From Paeniglutamicibacter cryotolerans (GTDB lineage Bacteria > Actinomycetota > Actinomycetes > Actinomycetales > Micrococcaceae), in contig NZ_JACHVS010000001.1 in assembly GCF_014190875.1 (NCBI RefSeq), forward strand, positions 1,674,001 through 1,738,000: a stretch of DNA of 64,000 nt, written 5' to 3'. Shown one piece after another: positions 1-9,109 of the stretch. A program made the translations under genes and the position numbers. Below the pieces are notes generated by a model. It worked only from the letters and a program-made list of their open reading frames with translations. It had not been told where the DNA came from and ran no database searches. Within the stretch, counting starts at the first letter, position 1; the number at the start of each line of letters is the position of its first letter.

Positions 1-189
1 CGTCTGGTTTCCTACCCGACGGCCCGCGGCTGCGCCGCCGCGTACTTCCCGGAGGCCAACGGGCTGGTGCACCGCGAGCTGGTGGCCCGTGAATCGAACA
101 CCCCGGGCTTCAAGGCCATGATGGTGCGCTTCGTCGAGCACACCCGCGAGGCCTCGGCGACCTTCGACGAGGACGCCGTCCGCAAGTAG
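1..189 (+). CDS. FdhF/YdeP-family molybdopterin oxidoreductase, C-terminal fragment
   Basis: The window opens inside a gene read in frame 1 that ends at TAG 187-189. The 62 visible residues include ARGCAAAYFPEAN and ESNTPGFKA, which match the conserved C-terminal tail of FdhF/YdeP-type formate-dehydrogenase-like enzymes, where it forms part of the molybdopterin-dinucleotide binding domain. Members are cytoplasmic oxidoreductases that often lack a proven substrate. The catalytic region lies outside the window, so substrate and cofactor ligands cannot be judged. A strong hairpin follows, so this looks like the end of a transcription unit. Confidence 0.75.
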   Translation, partial: RLVSYPTARGCAAAYFPEANGLVHRELVARESNTPGFKAMMVRFVEHTREASATFDEDAVRK

Positions 190-224
190 CCGACCGAACG
201 GCATTGCCGGGCCCTTCCGGCCCG

Positions 225-266
225 CACCGGAACCCCGCGCCGCGACAGCGGCGCGGGGTTCCGGTG
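225..266 (+). terminator. Terminator hairpin after the molybdoenzyme gene
   Basis: A perfect 19-bp inverted repeat (arms 225-243 and 248-266) closes on a GACA tetraloop and is followed by TTT. It lies 36 bases beyond the stop codon at 189. The T tract is short, as is common in high-GC actinobacteria. Confidence 0.75.
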
Positions 267-395
267 TTTGGGGCACCAGCCAGCCGGGGTTGTCCCGTTG
301 AATGGGATAAGGCCCCGGGAGGCAGGCGAATCGTGCCTAGGCTGGTTCATTGATTTCCCCCGCTCGCATCGTTCCCGAAGGAGCGCAAGACCACC

Positions 396-1466
396 TTGTC
401 TGCCAAGCCCATCACCCGCACCGCCATGATCCTTGGCACCCTGATGGCCGTCGTTGCCGGACACGTCTTGCCGGTGCAGGCCCGCATCAACGGGGAGCTG
501 GGGGCCCGGGTCCGGGACCCGTTGCTTGCCGCGCTACTGGCTGCAGCGGTGTCCCTGTCGATGATGCTGCTCATGACCCTGGGCACCCGTCGCGGGCGCT
601 CGGCCCTGCGCCAGGTGCTGCGCGATACCCGCAGCGGGGCCATCGCGTGGTGGAACCACCTGGCCGGCATCCTGGGCGCCGCGTTCGTGGTGGTGATGAG
701 CGCCGCGTCGCCTATCGTCGGGGTGGCCGTCTACACGGTGGTCGTGGTGTTCGGACAGACGCTCAGCGGGCTCATGGTCGACCGTTTCGGGCTGGGGCCC
801 GGGGGAAGGCGGCGGATAACGCCCGCGCGGGCCTTGGGCGTGCTTCTTGCCGTTGCGGGAGTACTCGTGGCGGTGGCGCCACGCCTGTCGGGGGTGAAGG
901 ACCCGGGATCGTTGATCATCCCGATGGCCTTCATTTTCCTCGCCGGGATCATCATGAGCCTGCAGCACGGGTTCAACGGGAAGGTTGCGGCCCACGTGAG
1001 CTCGCCATTCCCCGGGACGATGCTGAACTATGTCATCGGAGGCTCGCTGATGTTGCTCATCTGGCTGGGCAAACTGGCCTTCGGCGGGAACCTGGCCGAG
1101 CTTCCGACCGAACCCTGGCTCTACCTTGCCGGGGCGTTGGGCGCCGGTAACCTGATTGTCTCCGCCATGTTGGCCCGGCGCATCGGCATCCTTCTCACCG
1201 GGTTGGGCATGATTGCCGGACAGCTGATCGGCTCGTTGCTCCTGGATGTGTTGCTGCCGTCCGCCGGCAGCCACATCTATGTCCAGACGATCATCGGCAT
1301 CGGGATAGTGCTCGGTGCAATATTCCTTGCCACCGTCGGCCCGCGGGCCCCGAGGCCGATGCCGGCCCGTGACGTGGCCGATGAAAAGGTTCCGGTCGCC
1401 GGTGAGGGGAAGAATGCGGGGCGCGAAAGCGTTATGCCGGGAGTGGGGCCAGCCCCCGCGGACTAA
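396..1466 (+). CDS. DMT-superfamily transporter with two YdcZ (DUF606) repeats
   Basis: This is a 356-residue integral membrane protein built from two YdcZ/DUF606-like halves of about 150 residues. Each half has hydrophobic helices, and the N-terminal segment with PVQARINGELG is typical of the family. Members belong to the drug/metabolite transporter superfamily; the substrate is unknown. The start is TTG at 396, preceded by GAAGGAG about 12 bases upstream; an in-frame ATG at 426 is an alternative that would trim the first helix. The C-terminal 40 residues are polar and probably cytoplasmic. The next gene starts 73 bases downstream on the same strand. Confidence 0.8.
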   Translation: MSAKPITRTAMILGTLMAVVAGHVLPVQARINGELGARVRDPLLAALLAAAVSLSMMLLMTLGTRRGRSALRQVLRDTRSGAIAWWNHLAGILGAAFVVVMSAASPIVGVAVYTVVVVFGQTLSGLMVDRFGLGPGGRRRITPARALGVLLAVAGVLVAVAPRLSGVKDPGSLIIPMAFIFLAGIIMSLQHGFNGKVAAHVSSPFPGTMLNYVIGGSLMLLIWLGKLAFGGNLAELPTEPWLYLAGALGAGNLIVSAMLARRIGILLTGLGMIAGQLIGSLLLDVLLPSAGSHIYVQTIIGIGIVLGAIFLATVGPRAPRPMPARDVADEKVPVAGEGKNAGRESVMPGVGPAPAD

Positions 1467-1539
1467 GATCGGTCACTGGCGTGTCAACGGAACCCCGGGG
1501 CACGCGACCGGCACCACTGCAGGACGGCAAGAACACCTC

Positions 1540-3399
1540 ATGAGCATGGAAAATGTGGCCTGGAATTCGCTATGGCGGATGTCCGGGGCCAAGGAGCAAA
1601 GAGCCTTCGCCCCCGATACGTTCAGGCGGGTGGTGGCGTTCGCGGCCCGCTACAAGAAGCAGTTGATCTGGTTTGTCTCCTTCTCAGTCGTCTCCGCAGT
1701 GTTGGCCGTGGCCACACCGGTGCTGGCCGGCAAGGTCGTGGATGCCATCGTAGGCAACCAGGGAAGCGGGGTGGTGGTCAGGCTGGCCGTGCTCATCGCG
1801 GCGGTGGCGATCGCCAACGCCGGGATCGGGCTGCTCGTGCGCTGGATCTCCTCCCGGCTGGGTGAGGGGATCATCTACGACCTGCGCACCGCGGTGTTCG
1901 ACCACGTGCAGAAGATGCCGATTGCGTTCTTCACCCGGACCCGCACCGGTGCGCTGGTCTCCCGGTTGAACAACGACGTGATCGGTGCCCAGTCGGCGTT
2001 TTCCGGCACGCTGTCCTCGCTGGTCTCCAACGTGGTGGCCCTGGTGCTCACTGCAGGGGTCATGCTGACGACTTCTTGGCAGGTCACCGTGCTGGCGCTT
2101 GTGATGCTGCCGATCTTCCTGCTCCCGGCCCGCCGCTTCGGCAAGACGCTGGCCCTGCTGCGCCGCGAATCGGCCGACCACAATGCAGCCATGGGCACCC
2201 AGATGACCGAACGCTTTTCCGCCCCCGGGGCCACGCTGATCAAGCTCTTCGGCCGCCCGGCCTCCGAATCGCACGAGTTTGCACTGCGTGCAGCGCGGGT
2301 GCGGGACATCGGGGTGAAGATGGCACTGCGCCAGTTCTTCTTCGTTACGATGCTCACCTTGGTTGCCGCGCTGGCGCTGGCCCTGGTCTACGGGTTGGGC
2401 GGTGTGTATGCGTTGCGCGGGGAGTTGGCGGCCGGCGACGTGGTGACCCTGGTCCTGCTGCTGACCCAGCTTTATGCGCCGTTGACGGCCCTGGCCAATG
2501 CCCGGGTGGAAATCATGAGCGCACTGGTGAGCTTTGACCGGGTCTTTGAGATCCTTGACCTGAAGCCGTTGATTACCGACGCCCCCGACGCCACGGCGCT
2601 GCCCAAGACAGCGGCTGTCGATGTGCGCTTCAGGAACGTGGACTTCGCCTATCCGAGCGCCGACAAGGTCTCGCTGGCATCGTTGGAGGATGTGGCCACG
2701 CTGGATACCCGCGGCGGGGAGCAGGTCCTGCATGGAATCGACTTCCTGGTGCCCGCCGGGCAGACGGTGGCCCTGGTCGGTTCCTCAGGTGCCGGAAAGT
2801 CCACCATCGCCCAACTGATGGCACGGCTTTACGACGTGGATTCCGGGGCCGTGGAGCTCTCGGGGACCGACATCCGGCAACTTTCACTCTCCTCGTTGCG
2901 CCGCACCGTCTCGATGGTGACCCAGGACGGGCACCTCTTCCACGAAACGATCCGTGCCAACCTGCTCCTGGCCGCCCCTGAGGCAACCGAGGAAGAGCTC
3001 TGGGACGCGTTGCGCAGGGCCCGGCTGGAATCGACCATGCAGGCGCTGCCCGACGGGCTGGACACCATGGTGGGGGAGCGCGGCTACCGGCTCTCGGGCG
3101 GGGAACGCCAACGCATGACCATTGCCCGGCTGCTGCTGGCGGCCCCGCAGGTGGTCATCCTCGATGAGGCGACGGCTGCGCTGGACTCAACCAACGAGGC
3201 GGCCGTGCAGGAGGCCCTGGCGCATGCCCTGGAGGGGCGCACCGCCGTGGTGATCGCCCACAGGCTCTCCACCATCCGCTCCGCGGACCAGATCCTGGTC
3301 ATCGAGGACGGGCGGATCCTCGAACGCGGAACCCACGCCGAACTGCTGGCCGTTGGAGGGCGATATAGCGAACTGCACGAGACGCAGTTCGCGCAGTAG
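1540..3399 (+). CDS. ABC exporter, fused permease and ATPase
   Basis: This 619-residue half-transporter has a six-helix ABC exporter domain (about residues 35-330) joined to one nucleotide-binding domain. The Walker A motif GSSGAGKST is near residue 415, the signature LSGGERQR near 518, Walker B VVILDEATAALD near 545, and the H-loop histidine is in AHRLST. This architecture belongs to the MsbA/LmrA-type exporters that work as homo- or heterodimers. ATG 1540 (MSMENVAWN) is preferred to an upstream reading because the preceding in-frame segment is low-complexity and overlaps the previous gene. Substrate cannot be inferred; only one half-transporter is present, which suggests a homodimer. Confidence 0.9.
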   Translation: MSMENVAWNSLWRMSGAKEQRAFAPDTFRRVVAFAARYKKQLIWFVSFSVVSAVLAVATPVLAGKVVDAIVGNQGSGVVVRLAVLIAAVAIANAGIGLLVRWISSRLGEGIIYDLRTAVFDHVQKMPIAFFTRTRTGALVSRLNNDVIGAQSAFSGTLSSLVSNVVALVLTAGVMLTTSWQVTVLALVMLPIFLLPARRFGKTLALLRRESADHNAAMGTQMTERFSAPGATLIKLFGRPASESHEFALRAARVRDIGVKMALRQFFFVTMLTLVAALALALVYGLGGVYALRGELAAGDVVTLVLLLTQLYAPLTALANARVEIMSALVSFDRVFEILDLKPLITDAPDATALPKTAAVDVRFRNVDFAYPSADKVSLASLEDVATLDTRGGEQVLHGIDFLVPAGQTVALVGSSGAGKSTIAQLMARLYDVDSGAVELSGTDIRQLSLSSLRRTVSMVTQDGHLFHETIRANLLLAAPEATEEELWDALRRARLESTMQALPDGLDTMVGERGYRLSGGERQRMTIARLLLAAPQVVILDEATAALDSTNEAAVQEALAHALEGRTAVVIAHRLSTIRSADQILVIEDGRILERGTHAELLAVGGRYSELHETQFAQ

Positions 3400-3406
3400 C
3401 CCCGGG

Positions 3407-3808
3407 CTAGGCGCGGAGCAGCCCCGGGAGGATCTCGTTGCTCAGCAGCGGGGCGAGGTCCGGACGCAGCAACGCCTCGGCCGGGTCGATCCAGATCATT
3501 TCCTCGATTTCAGCGGCGATGATGGCCGGCTCGGCCGTGGTGGCGGCGAACAAGTGGGCCTCGATGAGGGTGTCCGCCTCGTTGGCCGCCGGACCGCGCC
3601 ACCGGCCCAGGAATTCGAGCTGCGCCGGGGCGAGCCGGATGCCGGTTTCCTCCGCGACCTCGCGGATGGCCGCCATCAAGGGGGCCTCTCCGGGTTCCAG
3701 CTTCCCGCCGGGCTGCATGAATTTGTCGGTACCGCGCTTGCGGACCAGCAGGATGTGCCCGTTCGGATCGAGCAAGCGGACGGCGGCAATGGTGAGGATC
3801 GTGGGCAT
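3407..3808 (-). CDS. NUDIX hydrolase
   Basis: This is a 133-residue single-domain NUDIX protein. The Nudix box is intact: GKLEPGE, then REVAEETGI, fitting GX5EX7REUXEEXGU at about residues 34-56, so the Mg2+-binding glutamates are present. The family hydrolyses nucleoside diphosphates linked to another moiety; the specific substrate is not predictable. ATG 3808 (MPTIL) is favoured; ATG 3817 three codons upstream is possible. The gene converges on the ABC exporter, with stop codons 7 bases apart. Confidence 0.85.
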   Translation of the reverse strand: MPTILTIAAVRLLDPNGHILLVRKRGTDKFMQPGGKLEPGEAPLMAAIREVAEETGIRLAPAQLEFLGRWRGPAANEADTLIEAHLFAATTAEPAIIAAEIEEMIWIDPAEALLRPDLAPLLSNEILPGLLRA

Positions 3809-4005
3809 GGCCCCCATCCTAGGGGGTTCCAGTGCCGTGTAATAAACTGTGAAAGCGCGCCGATGCGGGGTAGGAGTTGGAGCGACACGGCAATATTTCG
3901 GCTGAATCGGTAAGCGGTCGTGCCAGAATGCTGAACGGACGTGTCTTCGTTGTCAACGGCGCGCGTCCCTTGGGGGACCTATTCAAAACGACAACTGGAG
4001 CATTG

Positions 4006-5232
4006 ATGCAGCGGGGCACCAACCTAGGCCGACTTGGCGACTTCAACCAAGCCGTGATCTTCGAATCGATTCGCAGGGCGGTTGATGGGGTCAGCCGCGT
4101 CGAGCTTGCCGGATCCACGGGGCTTTCCCCGCAAACCATCTCTAATGTCGTGCGTCGGCTCCTCGACGAAGGCCTGGTCCGCGAGGACCGGACCGTGGTA
4201 TCCGGCCCCGGGAAGCCGCGAACCGTGCTCGAACTCGAAACAAACCGCATGGTCAGCATCGGTATCCACCTGGATCCCGGACTGATTTCACTGGTGATGC
4301 TCAACCTGCGCGGCGAGGTCCTGCTGTCCAGGCGCTTGGAAATCCCGGCGGTCGAGGTTCCCGAAAAGACACTCGAGACGATGGCCGCCGCCGTCAACGA
4401 GATGATCACCGAATCCGGCCACCCGCGGTCCAATGTCGTGGGCGTCGGAGTTGCGGCACCCGGACCGCTGAATCCCGAAAAGGGCTTCATTACCGGTCCG
4501 CCGCTGCTTGACGGATGGAACGAGGTGGACATCGTCGAGCCGCTGCACCGGGCGCTTGACCTGCCGGTCGTCCTGGAAAAGGACACCATTGCCGCGGCCA
4601 TCGCCGAAACCTGGAAGGGTACCGGGCAGGGCCGCGACAACTTCATCTTCATGTACATGGGCGCTGGCATCGGTGCCGGCATCGTGCTCAACGGAGAGGT
4701 CGTGCGGGGCGTCAGCAACAACGCCGGCGAGGTCGGGCACTACTCGACCGGCCAGGACTCCCGCGACTGCGAATGCGGCCGCCGCGACTGCCTCGCAGCG
4801 GCAACGTCCTTTCCGATGGTGGCCGCCCAGGCCCGTGCCGTGGGCATCGCCCTGGATGTACCCGACGAGGGCACTGTCGAGGAACGCGCGACGGGCATGA
4901 ACCAGCTCGTCGAGATGGCCGCCGCCGGAAACGAAGCAGCCCAGGGTGTCCTGCGCGGGTCCTCCGAGCAGGTCGCCCAGGTTGCGGGCCAGCTCTGCAA
5001 CGCCTTGGACGTCGATACGGTTATCCTCGGTGGCCCACTCTGGGCCGACATCGGAGGCTACTGCCTGGAGCAGGCTGCGCTGGTGATCAACGAGCGCTTC
5101 ACCCCCAAGGACGTCCACGGCATCGAGGTGCTCTCTTCCCGCCTCGGCTTCGAGGTGGGGGCCATCGGTGGCGCCTGCGCGATCATGGACGCCATGTTCT
5201 CCCCGAAGGCCAGCGCGCTGCTCCTGCGCTGA
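4006..5232 (+). CDS. ROK-family transcriptional regulator
   Basis: This 408-residue protein has an N-terminal winged helix-turn-helix (RVELAGSTGLSPQTISNVVRR, about residues 30-50) followed by a ROK sugar-kinase-like domain. The ROK zinc site appears as GHYS, then CECGRRDC near residue 255. Such proteins (NagC/Mlc/XylR type) bind DNA and respond to sugars or sugar phosphates. The start at ATG 4006 has GGAG five bases upstream and gives an N-terminus that leads straight into the HTH; upstream in-frame ATG codons at 3877 and 3928 lack a good ribosome site. No sugar gene is adjacent, so its regulon is unknown. Confidence 0.85.
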   Translation: MQRGTNLGRLGDFNQAVIFESIRRAVDGVSRVELAGSTGLSPQTISNVVRRLLDEGLVREDRTVVSGPGKPRTVLELETNRMVSIGIHLDPGLISLVMLNLRGEVLLSRRLEIPAVEVPEKTLETMAAAVNEMITESGHPRSNVVGVGVAAPGPLNPEKGFITGPPLLDGWNEVDIVEPLHRALDLPVVLEKDTIAAAIAETWKGTGQGRDNFIFMYMGAGIGAGIVLNGEVVRGVSNNAGEVGHYSTGQDSRDCECGRRDCLAAATSFPMVAAQARAVGIALDVPDEGTVEERATGMNQLVEMAAAGNEAAQGVLRGSSEQVAQVAGQLCNALDVDTVILGGPLWADIGGYCLEQAALVINERFTPKDVHGIEVLSSRLGFEVGAIGGACAIMDAMFSPKASALLLR

Positions 5233-5331
5233 TCCACGGATTCCACGATGCCCCGGCCCGCTGTTTCGGGAGCCGGGGCATCGCCATGTCCGGGGCATGC
5301 CTGCGGGGATTCCATCATCCCCTGACAAGCG

Positions 5332-5361
5332 TTGACATTCTCAGTCGAATGGATTTAGCAT
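5332..5361 (+). promoter_or_regulatory. Sigma70-type promoter for an orphan RNA
   Basis: A perfect -35 TTGACA (5332-5337) is separated by 18 bases from a -10 element TAGCAT (5356-5361). No coding frame follows. Transcription is expected to begin near 5367 and to run through the structured segment to the terminator at 5480-5547. Confidence 0.65.
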
Positions 5362-5366
5362 GGGTG

Positions 5367-5547
5367 CCATGGGTAGGTGGTAACCGAGCCGCCCACCGTT
5401 CTACGCGTGTCTGTCTCAAATGCCGCTAGACCAAACGGTGGGGGAACGGCGGTTCGGCTGCTGGGGAACCGCTCACGTAGCCGTCGACCGGTGATCGAGA
5501 TGTGATGGGAGTCGTCTCTTGATATCACCGGTCGACGGCATTTTATT
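5367..5547 (+). ncRNA. Candidate structured small RNA, about 180 nt
   Basis: This segment between the ROK gene and tRNA-Arg has no open frame but is bounded by a consensus-like promoter and a strong terminator hairpin. It contains a perfect 9-bp helix, CCCACCGTT (5392-5400) with AACGGTGGG (5434-5442). A second short pairing sits inside that loop (GTCT with AGAC), and outer flanks can pair partly through AGCCG and CGGCT. Size and architecture would suit an abundant regulatory RNA such as an RNA-polymerase-binding 6S/Ms1-like RNA, but no family hallmark is recognised. The SRP RNA loop and the C-rich loops of 6C RNA are absent. Existence is inferred from sequence signals only. Confidence 0.55.
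5480..5547 (+). terminator. Terminator of the orphan RNA
   Basis: A perfect 16-bp repeat (5480-5495 and 5524-5539) is extended by an inner GAGA/TCTC pairing and followed directly by ATTTTATT. It is a strong intrinsic terminator oriented with the promoter at 5332. Confidence 0.75.
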
Positions 5548-5579
5548 GCCCGGAATCCATGGGACGCAAACGAGACATG

Positions 5580-5623
5580 AAAAAGCCGGGAAGGCCCGTC
5601 CGGAAGGACGGGCCTTCCCGGCT
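5580..5623 (-). terminator. Terminator of tRNA-Arg
   Basis: A perfect 18-bp inverted repeat (5584-5601 and 5606-5623) closes on GGAA. On the minus strand it is followed by a run of five T (5580-5584 read as A on plus), directly downstream of the tRNA. Confidence 0.85.
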
Positions 5624-5625
5624 GA

Positions 5626-5702
5626 TGGTGCCCCTGACCGGAATCGAACCGATGGCCTACTCTTTAGGAGAGAGTCGCTCTATCCGACTGAGCTACAGGG
5701 GC
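5626..5702 (-). tRNA. tRNA-Arg (anticodon CCT)
   Basis: The minus strand folds into a full cloverleaf: acceptor GCCCCTG pairing with CAGGGGC, a D-loop with AGCTCAGTCGGATAGAGC, anticodon arm ACTCT-CTCCTAA-AGAGT giving anticodon CCT, and T-arm with GGTTCGATTCC. The 3' CCA is encoded (TGG at 5626-5628 on plus). It reads AGG arginine codons. A GATAAT-like -10 lies just upstream at 5725-5730 on the minus strand. Confidence 0.95.
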
Positions 5703-5803
5703 CTGCCCGCCGTGGCGGACACACATTATCCTAACCTCATCGCGGCCGCTGAACGGAATTCACCTGCCGCAGACGTCGAATCCGACGGCGGGAGGACCTC
5801 CGG

Positions 5804-6439
5804 CTAGCTCAGCCCGGCTTCGGACCACTTGGCCTTGAACGTGGTGATGAACGAGGCGATCAGCACCCCGACAAGCACGGCGGCGGTAGCGAAGAGCAGC
5901 ACCCAGCTGATGGTGGTCAGGGTCGAGGCCAGCGAGACGGCACCGGGATCCAGCGGTCCGTTGAACAGGGCGTCGATGGCGGCGTTTTCCCACAGGTCGA
6001 CGATCGCGAAGAGCATCGGGACGGCCCACAGCACCCACCGCACCGGACCGCGGACCGTATGCAGATTCACCACGAGCATGGTGGTCAGCGCCAGGAACAG
6101 CGGGAAGAGCATGCCAGCGGTCTTGTGCACGTAGTTGAGTTGGCCGATGGCGTCGGAATTCATAGCTGCCCGCAGCGCCTCGATGTCGGCGACCGAGTAG
6201 CCGCCCATCATCTGGTCGGGCATGGCCAGGCCTCCGGAAAGATCCGACATTTGGTTCAGCACCAGCAGGTGGAAGTACCAAAAGAGGAGGATCGTTGCGC
6301 CAACGGCTGCAAGCACGATGACGTTGCCGTTGCCCCGGGCCTGTTCGGGGGTTCGTTGCGTCGACTGGTTTACCACGGGAGCCGGTGCCGCCCTGAGGGC
6401 GGGGCGGGCGGTGTTCTTCTTATTGCGAGGCTTGGACAT
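5804..6439 (-). CDS. Hypothetical membrane protein with four predicted helices
   Basis: This 211-residue protein has a basic, polar N-terminus (about 40 residues), then a hydrophobic helix (VIVLAAVGATILLFWYF), an extracytoplasmic-looking stretch with MPDQMMGGYS, and three further helices in the C-terminal half. No family is recognised. ATG 6439 is chosen because the upstream in-frame extension is low-complexity and crosses the promoter of the divergent helicase gene, which starts 72 bases away. The sequence gives no functional hint beyond membrane location. Confidence 0.7.
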   Translation of the reverse strand: MSKPRNKKNTARPALRAAPAPVVNQSTQRTPEQARGNGNVIVLAAVGATILLFWYFHLLVLNQMSDLSGGLAMPDQMMGGYSVADIEALRAAMNSDAIGQLNYVHKTAGMLFPLFLALTTMLVVNLHTVRGPVRWVLWAVPMLFAIVDLWENAAIDALFNGPLDPGAVSLASTLTTISWVLLFATAAVLVGVLIASFITTFKAKWSEAGLS

Positions 6440-6511
6440 AGGGCTATTATGCCGGTTCAGGCCTTGGCCCGGGGCATCGGGGCGGTGTCGAACCGTAGAC
6501 TGGAAGGCATC

Positions 6512-8920
6512 ATGGATTTCCTTTTCGATGACTTCGCGCCCACCCCCGTCCGCCCCTCCCTGCCCGATGCGGCTGCCCTGCTCCAGGGAATGAACCCGCA
6601 GCAGGAGGAGGCCGTCAAACATGCCGGTTCGCCGCTGCTGATCGTCGCCGGTGCCGGCTCGGGGAAGACCCGTGTGCTCTCGCACCGGATCGCCTACCTG
6701 CTGGCCACCGGCCGGGCCAGGCCACACGAGATCCTGGCCATCACCTTCACCAACAAGGCGGCCGCCGAGATGCGTGAGCGCATCGGGGCCCTAGTCGGGG
6801 ACGTGGCGGACAAGATGTGGATCTCCACCTTCCACTCCTCCTGCGTAAAGATCCTGCGCCGCGAGGCAGGCTCGGTGGGGTTGAAGTCCAGCTTCTCCAT
6901 TTACGATTCGGCTGATTCGCTGCGCCTGATCACGATGGTGGCCAAGGGCCTGGAACTGGACCCGAAGAAGTTCAACCCCAAGGTCATGGCGCACAAGATC
7001 TCCGCACTGAAGAACGAGCTGATCGATGACGAGGAATACGCGTCCTCGGTCACCGAGGGCGACCCGTTCGCCTCGGCGGTCGCCGCCGTCTACCGCGGCT
7101 ACACCCAACGCCTGCGTCAGGCCAACGCCATGGACTTCGATGACCTGATCGGCCAGGTGGTCAACATCTTCCGCGCGTTCCCGGGGATAGCTGACAACTA
7201 CCGGCGGCGCTTCAGGCACGTGCTGGTCGACGAATACCAGGACACCAACCATGCCCAGTACTCGCTGGTCCGCGAGCTCACCGGCCCCGACGGGCCCACC
7301 CCCGGAGGGGAGCTGACCGTGGTCGGCGACTCCGACCAGTCGATCTACGCGTTCCGCGGCGCCGATATCCGCAACATCGTCGAATTCGGCAAGGACTACC
7401 CCGACGCCGAAACGATCAAACTGGAGCAGAACTACCGTTCTACCCAGACCATCCTGACCGCGGCCAACACGGTGATCGCGCGCAACCCGGACCGTCCGGA
7501 CAAGAAGCTGTGGACGGCCGAGGGCGACGGCGAACAGATCGTGGGCTATGTCGCTGAATCCGAGCAGGACGAGGCCCGGTGGATCGCAGAGGAGATCCTG
7601 CGGCTGAACGACGAGGAGGACGTGCTCCCCGGCGACGTGGCGATCTTCTACCGGACGAATGCCCAGTCCCGGTCGCTGGAAGAGCAGCTGATGCGCGTGG
7701 ACCTGAAGTACAAGGTGGTCGGCGGAACCCGGTTCTACGACCGCAAGGAGGTCAAGGACGCGCTGGCCTACCTGCGCGCCCTAGTGAACCCGGACGATGA
7801 CATCAATGTTCGCCGCATCCTGAACGAACCCAAGCGCGGGATCGGTGACCGGGCCGAATTCGCCGTCGCGGCGCTGGCCGAACGCGATCGGACGTCGTTC
7901 ATGGCTGCCCTGCGCCGGGCCGAAGACGCCCCCGGCCTGGGTACCCGCGGGATTAAGATGATCGATTCCTTCGTGAAGATCATCGACGACCTGGCGGTGG
8001 TGGCGGAGGGGTCGGGTCCCGCTGCCGCGCTCGAGGCGGTGCTTGAGCAGACCGGCTACCTGGAGGTGCTGCGCAAGTCCGATGACCCGCAGGACGAGTC
8101 CCGCGTGGAGAACCTCGCCGAACTCGTCGCGGTGGTCAGGGATTTTGAGATCGAGCAGCCCGAGGGCACGCTGCAGGACTTCCTTGAACGCGTGGCGCTG
8201 GTCGCCGACGCCGATTCGATTCCCGAGGCGCCCGAGGACGACGAAGGCGCCGCGATGGCCAAACGGGAGGGAATGGTCACCTTGATGACGCTCCACACGG
8301 CCAAGGGGCTGGAATTTCCTGTGGTGTTCCTCACGGGAATGGAGCATGGGATCTTCCCGCACCAGCGGTCGCTGACCGATCCGAAGGAGCTGGCCGAGGA
8401 GCGCCGGCTGGCATACGTGGGGCTCACCCGTGCCCGCCGCCGGCTCTACTTGAGCCGGGCAGAATACCGCAGCATGTGGGGCCAGGCCCAATACAATCCG
8501 GCCAGCCAATTCCTGGAGGAAATCCCGGCGGAGCTGATCGATTGGAAGCGCGAGGGCAGCTCCCGCGCCCCGGTCCAGTCCTTCGGATCTGACCGGTTCG
8601 GATCGGCCCGCTACGATTCGGGTTCCTACTGGGGAGCGGGAAGCGCCGCTTCTGGCGCCCGTGCGGCGGGTCCCTCGCGTCGGGCCGGAGACCCCGAAAC
8701 CAACGCGCTGAGCACAGCCCCGGTCGCCCGCTCCCGGGTGCAGCCGAATAAGGAGATTATCGCCCTTTCGGTGGGGGACAAGGTCACCCACGCAAGCTTC
8801 GGGCAGGGCGTCGTGCTGGCCATGGAGGGCGTCGGTGACAAGCAGGTGGCCAAGGTGAAATTCCCGGATTCGGAGAAGCGCCTGCTGCTGCGCTATGCGC
8901 CGCTGACAAAGGTCGACTAG
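6512..8920 (+). CDS. pcrA: ATP-dependent DNA helicase PcrA/UvrD
   Basis: This 802-residue SF1A helicase unwinds DNA 3'-5' in nucleotide excision repair, replication restart and displacement of RecA. Visible motifs include Walker A GAGSGKT (about residue 47), TFTNKAA, Walker B VDEYQDTN (about 240), GDSDQSIYAFRGAD, LEQNYRS, TLHTAKGLEF and the arginine-finger motif VGLTRARRRLYL. The C-terminal 60 residues after a variable linker (VGDKVTHASFGQGVV) form the Tudor-like RNA-polymerase-binding domain seen in PcrA. Start ATG 6512 gives the usual family N-terminus. It precedes sucCD, an order common in Arthrobacter-like genomes. Confidence 0.95.
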   Translation: MDFLFDDFAPTPVRPSLPDAAALLQGMNPQQEEAVKHAGSPLLIVAGAGSGKTRVLSHRIAYLLATGRARPHEILAITFTNKAAAEMRERIGALVGDVADKMWISTFHSSCVKILRREAGSVGLKSSFSIYDSADSLRLITMVAKGLELDPKKFNPKVMAHKISALKNELIDDEEYASSVTEGDPFASAVAAVYRGYTQRLRQANAMDFDDLIGQVVNIFRAFPGIADNYRRRFRHVLVDEYQDTNHAQYSLVRELTGPDGPTPGGELTVVGDSDQSIYAFRGADIRNIVEFGKDYPDAETIKLEQNYRSTQTILTAANTVIARNPDRPDKKLWTAEGDGEQIVGYVAESEQDEARWIAEEILRLNDEEDVLPGDVAIFYRTNAQSRSLEEQLMRVDLKYKVVGGTRFYDRKEVKDALAYLRALVNPDDDINVRRILNEPKRGIGDRAEFAVAALAERDRTSFMAALRRAEDAPGLGTRGIKMIDSFVKIIDDLAVVAEGSGPAAALEAVLEQTGYLEVLRKSDDPQDESRVENLAELVAVVRDFEIEQPEGTLQDFLERVALVADADSIPEAPEDDEGAAMAKREGMVTLMTLHTAKGLEFPVVFLTGMEHGIFPHQRSLTDPKELAEERRLAYVGLTRARRRLYLSRAEYRSMWGQAQYNPASQFLEEIPAELIDWKREGSSRAPVQSFGSDRFGSARYDSGSYWGAGSAASGARAAGPSRRAGDPETNALSTAPVARSRVQPNKEIIALSVGDKVTHASFGQGVVLAMEGVGDKQVAKVKFPDSEKRLLLRYAPLTKVD

Positions 8921-9109
8921 CCGGTGAGCGCCCAATGGTACTCGCCGGGCATTTTCTCTACGCCCCGTAGAACTGTGCTGTTCGGGTTCGAAGGGATACC
9001 CTGATCAAGGCGTCTAGCCCTCCGGGGCTAGAGTTCCCTTGGGTGCTCCGGTCGAATAAACCGGTACCTCCAAGCCCGAAACGACTTCGACGTAGAAGGA
9101 CACAAGCCC

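Noticed and set aside
350..1150. Alternative plus-strand frame overlapping the DMT transporter
   Set aside because: It is arginine-rich with no membrane helices, while the frame at 396-1466 gives a clear transporter.
5626..5702. tRNA-Arg as an integration site
   Set aside because: No integrase, no partial tRNA repeat and no foreign genes are seen next to it.
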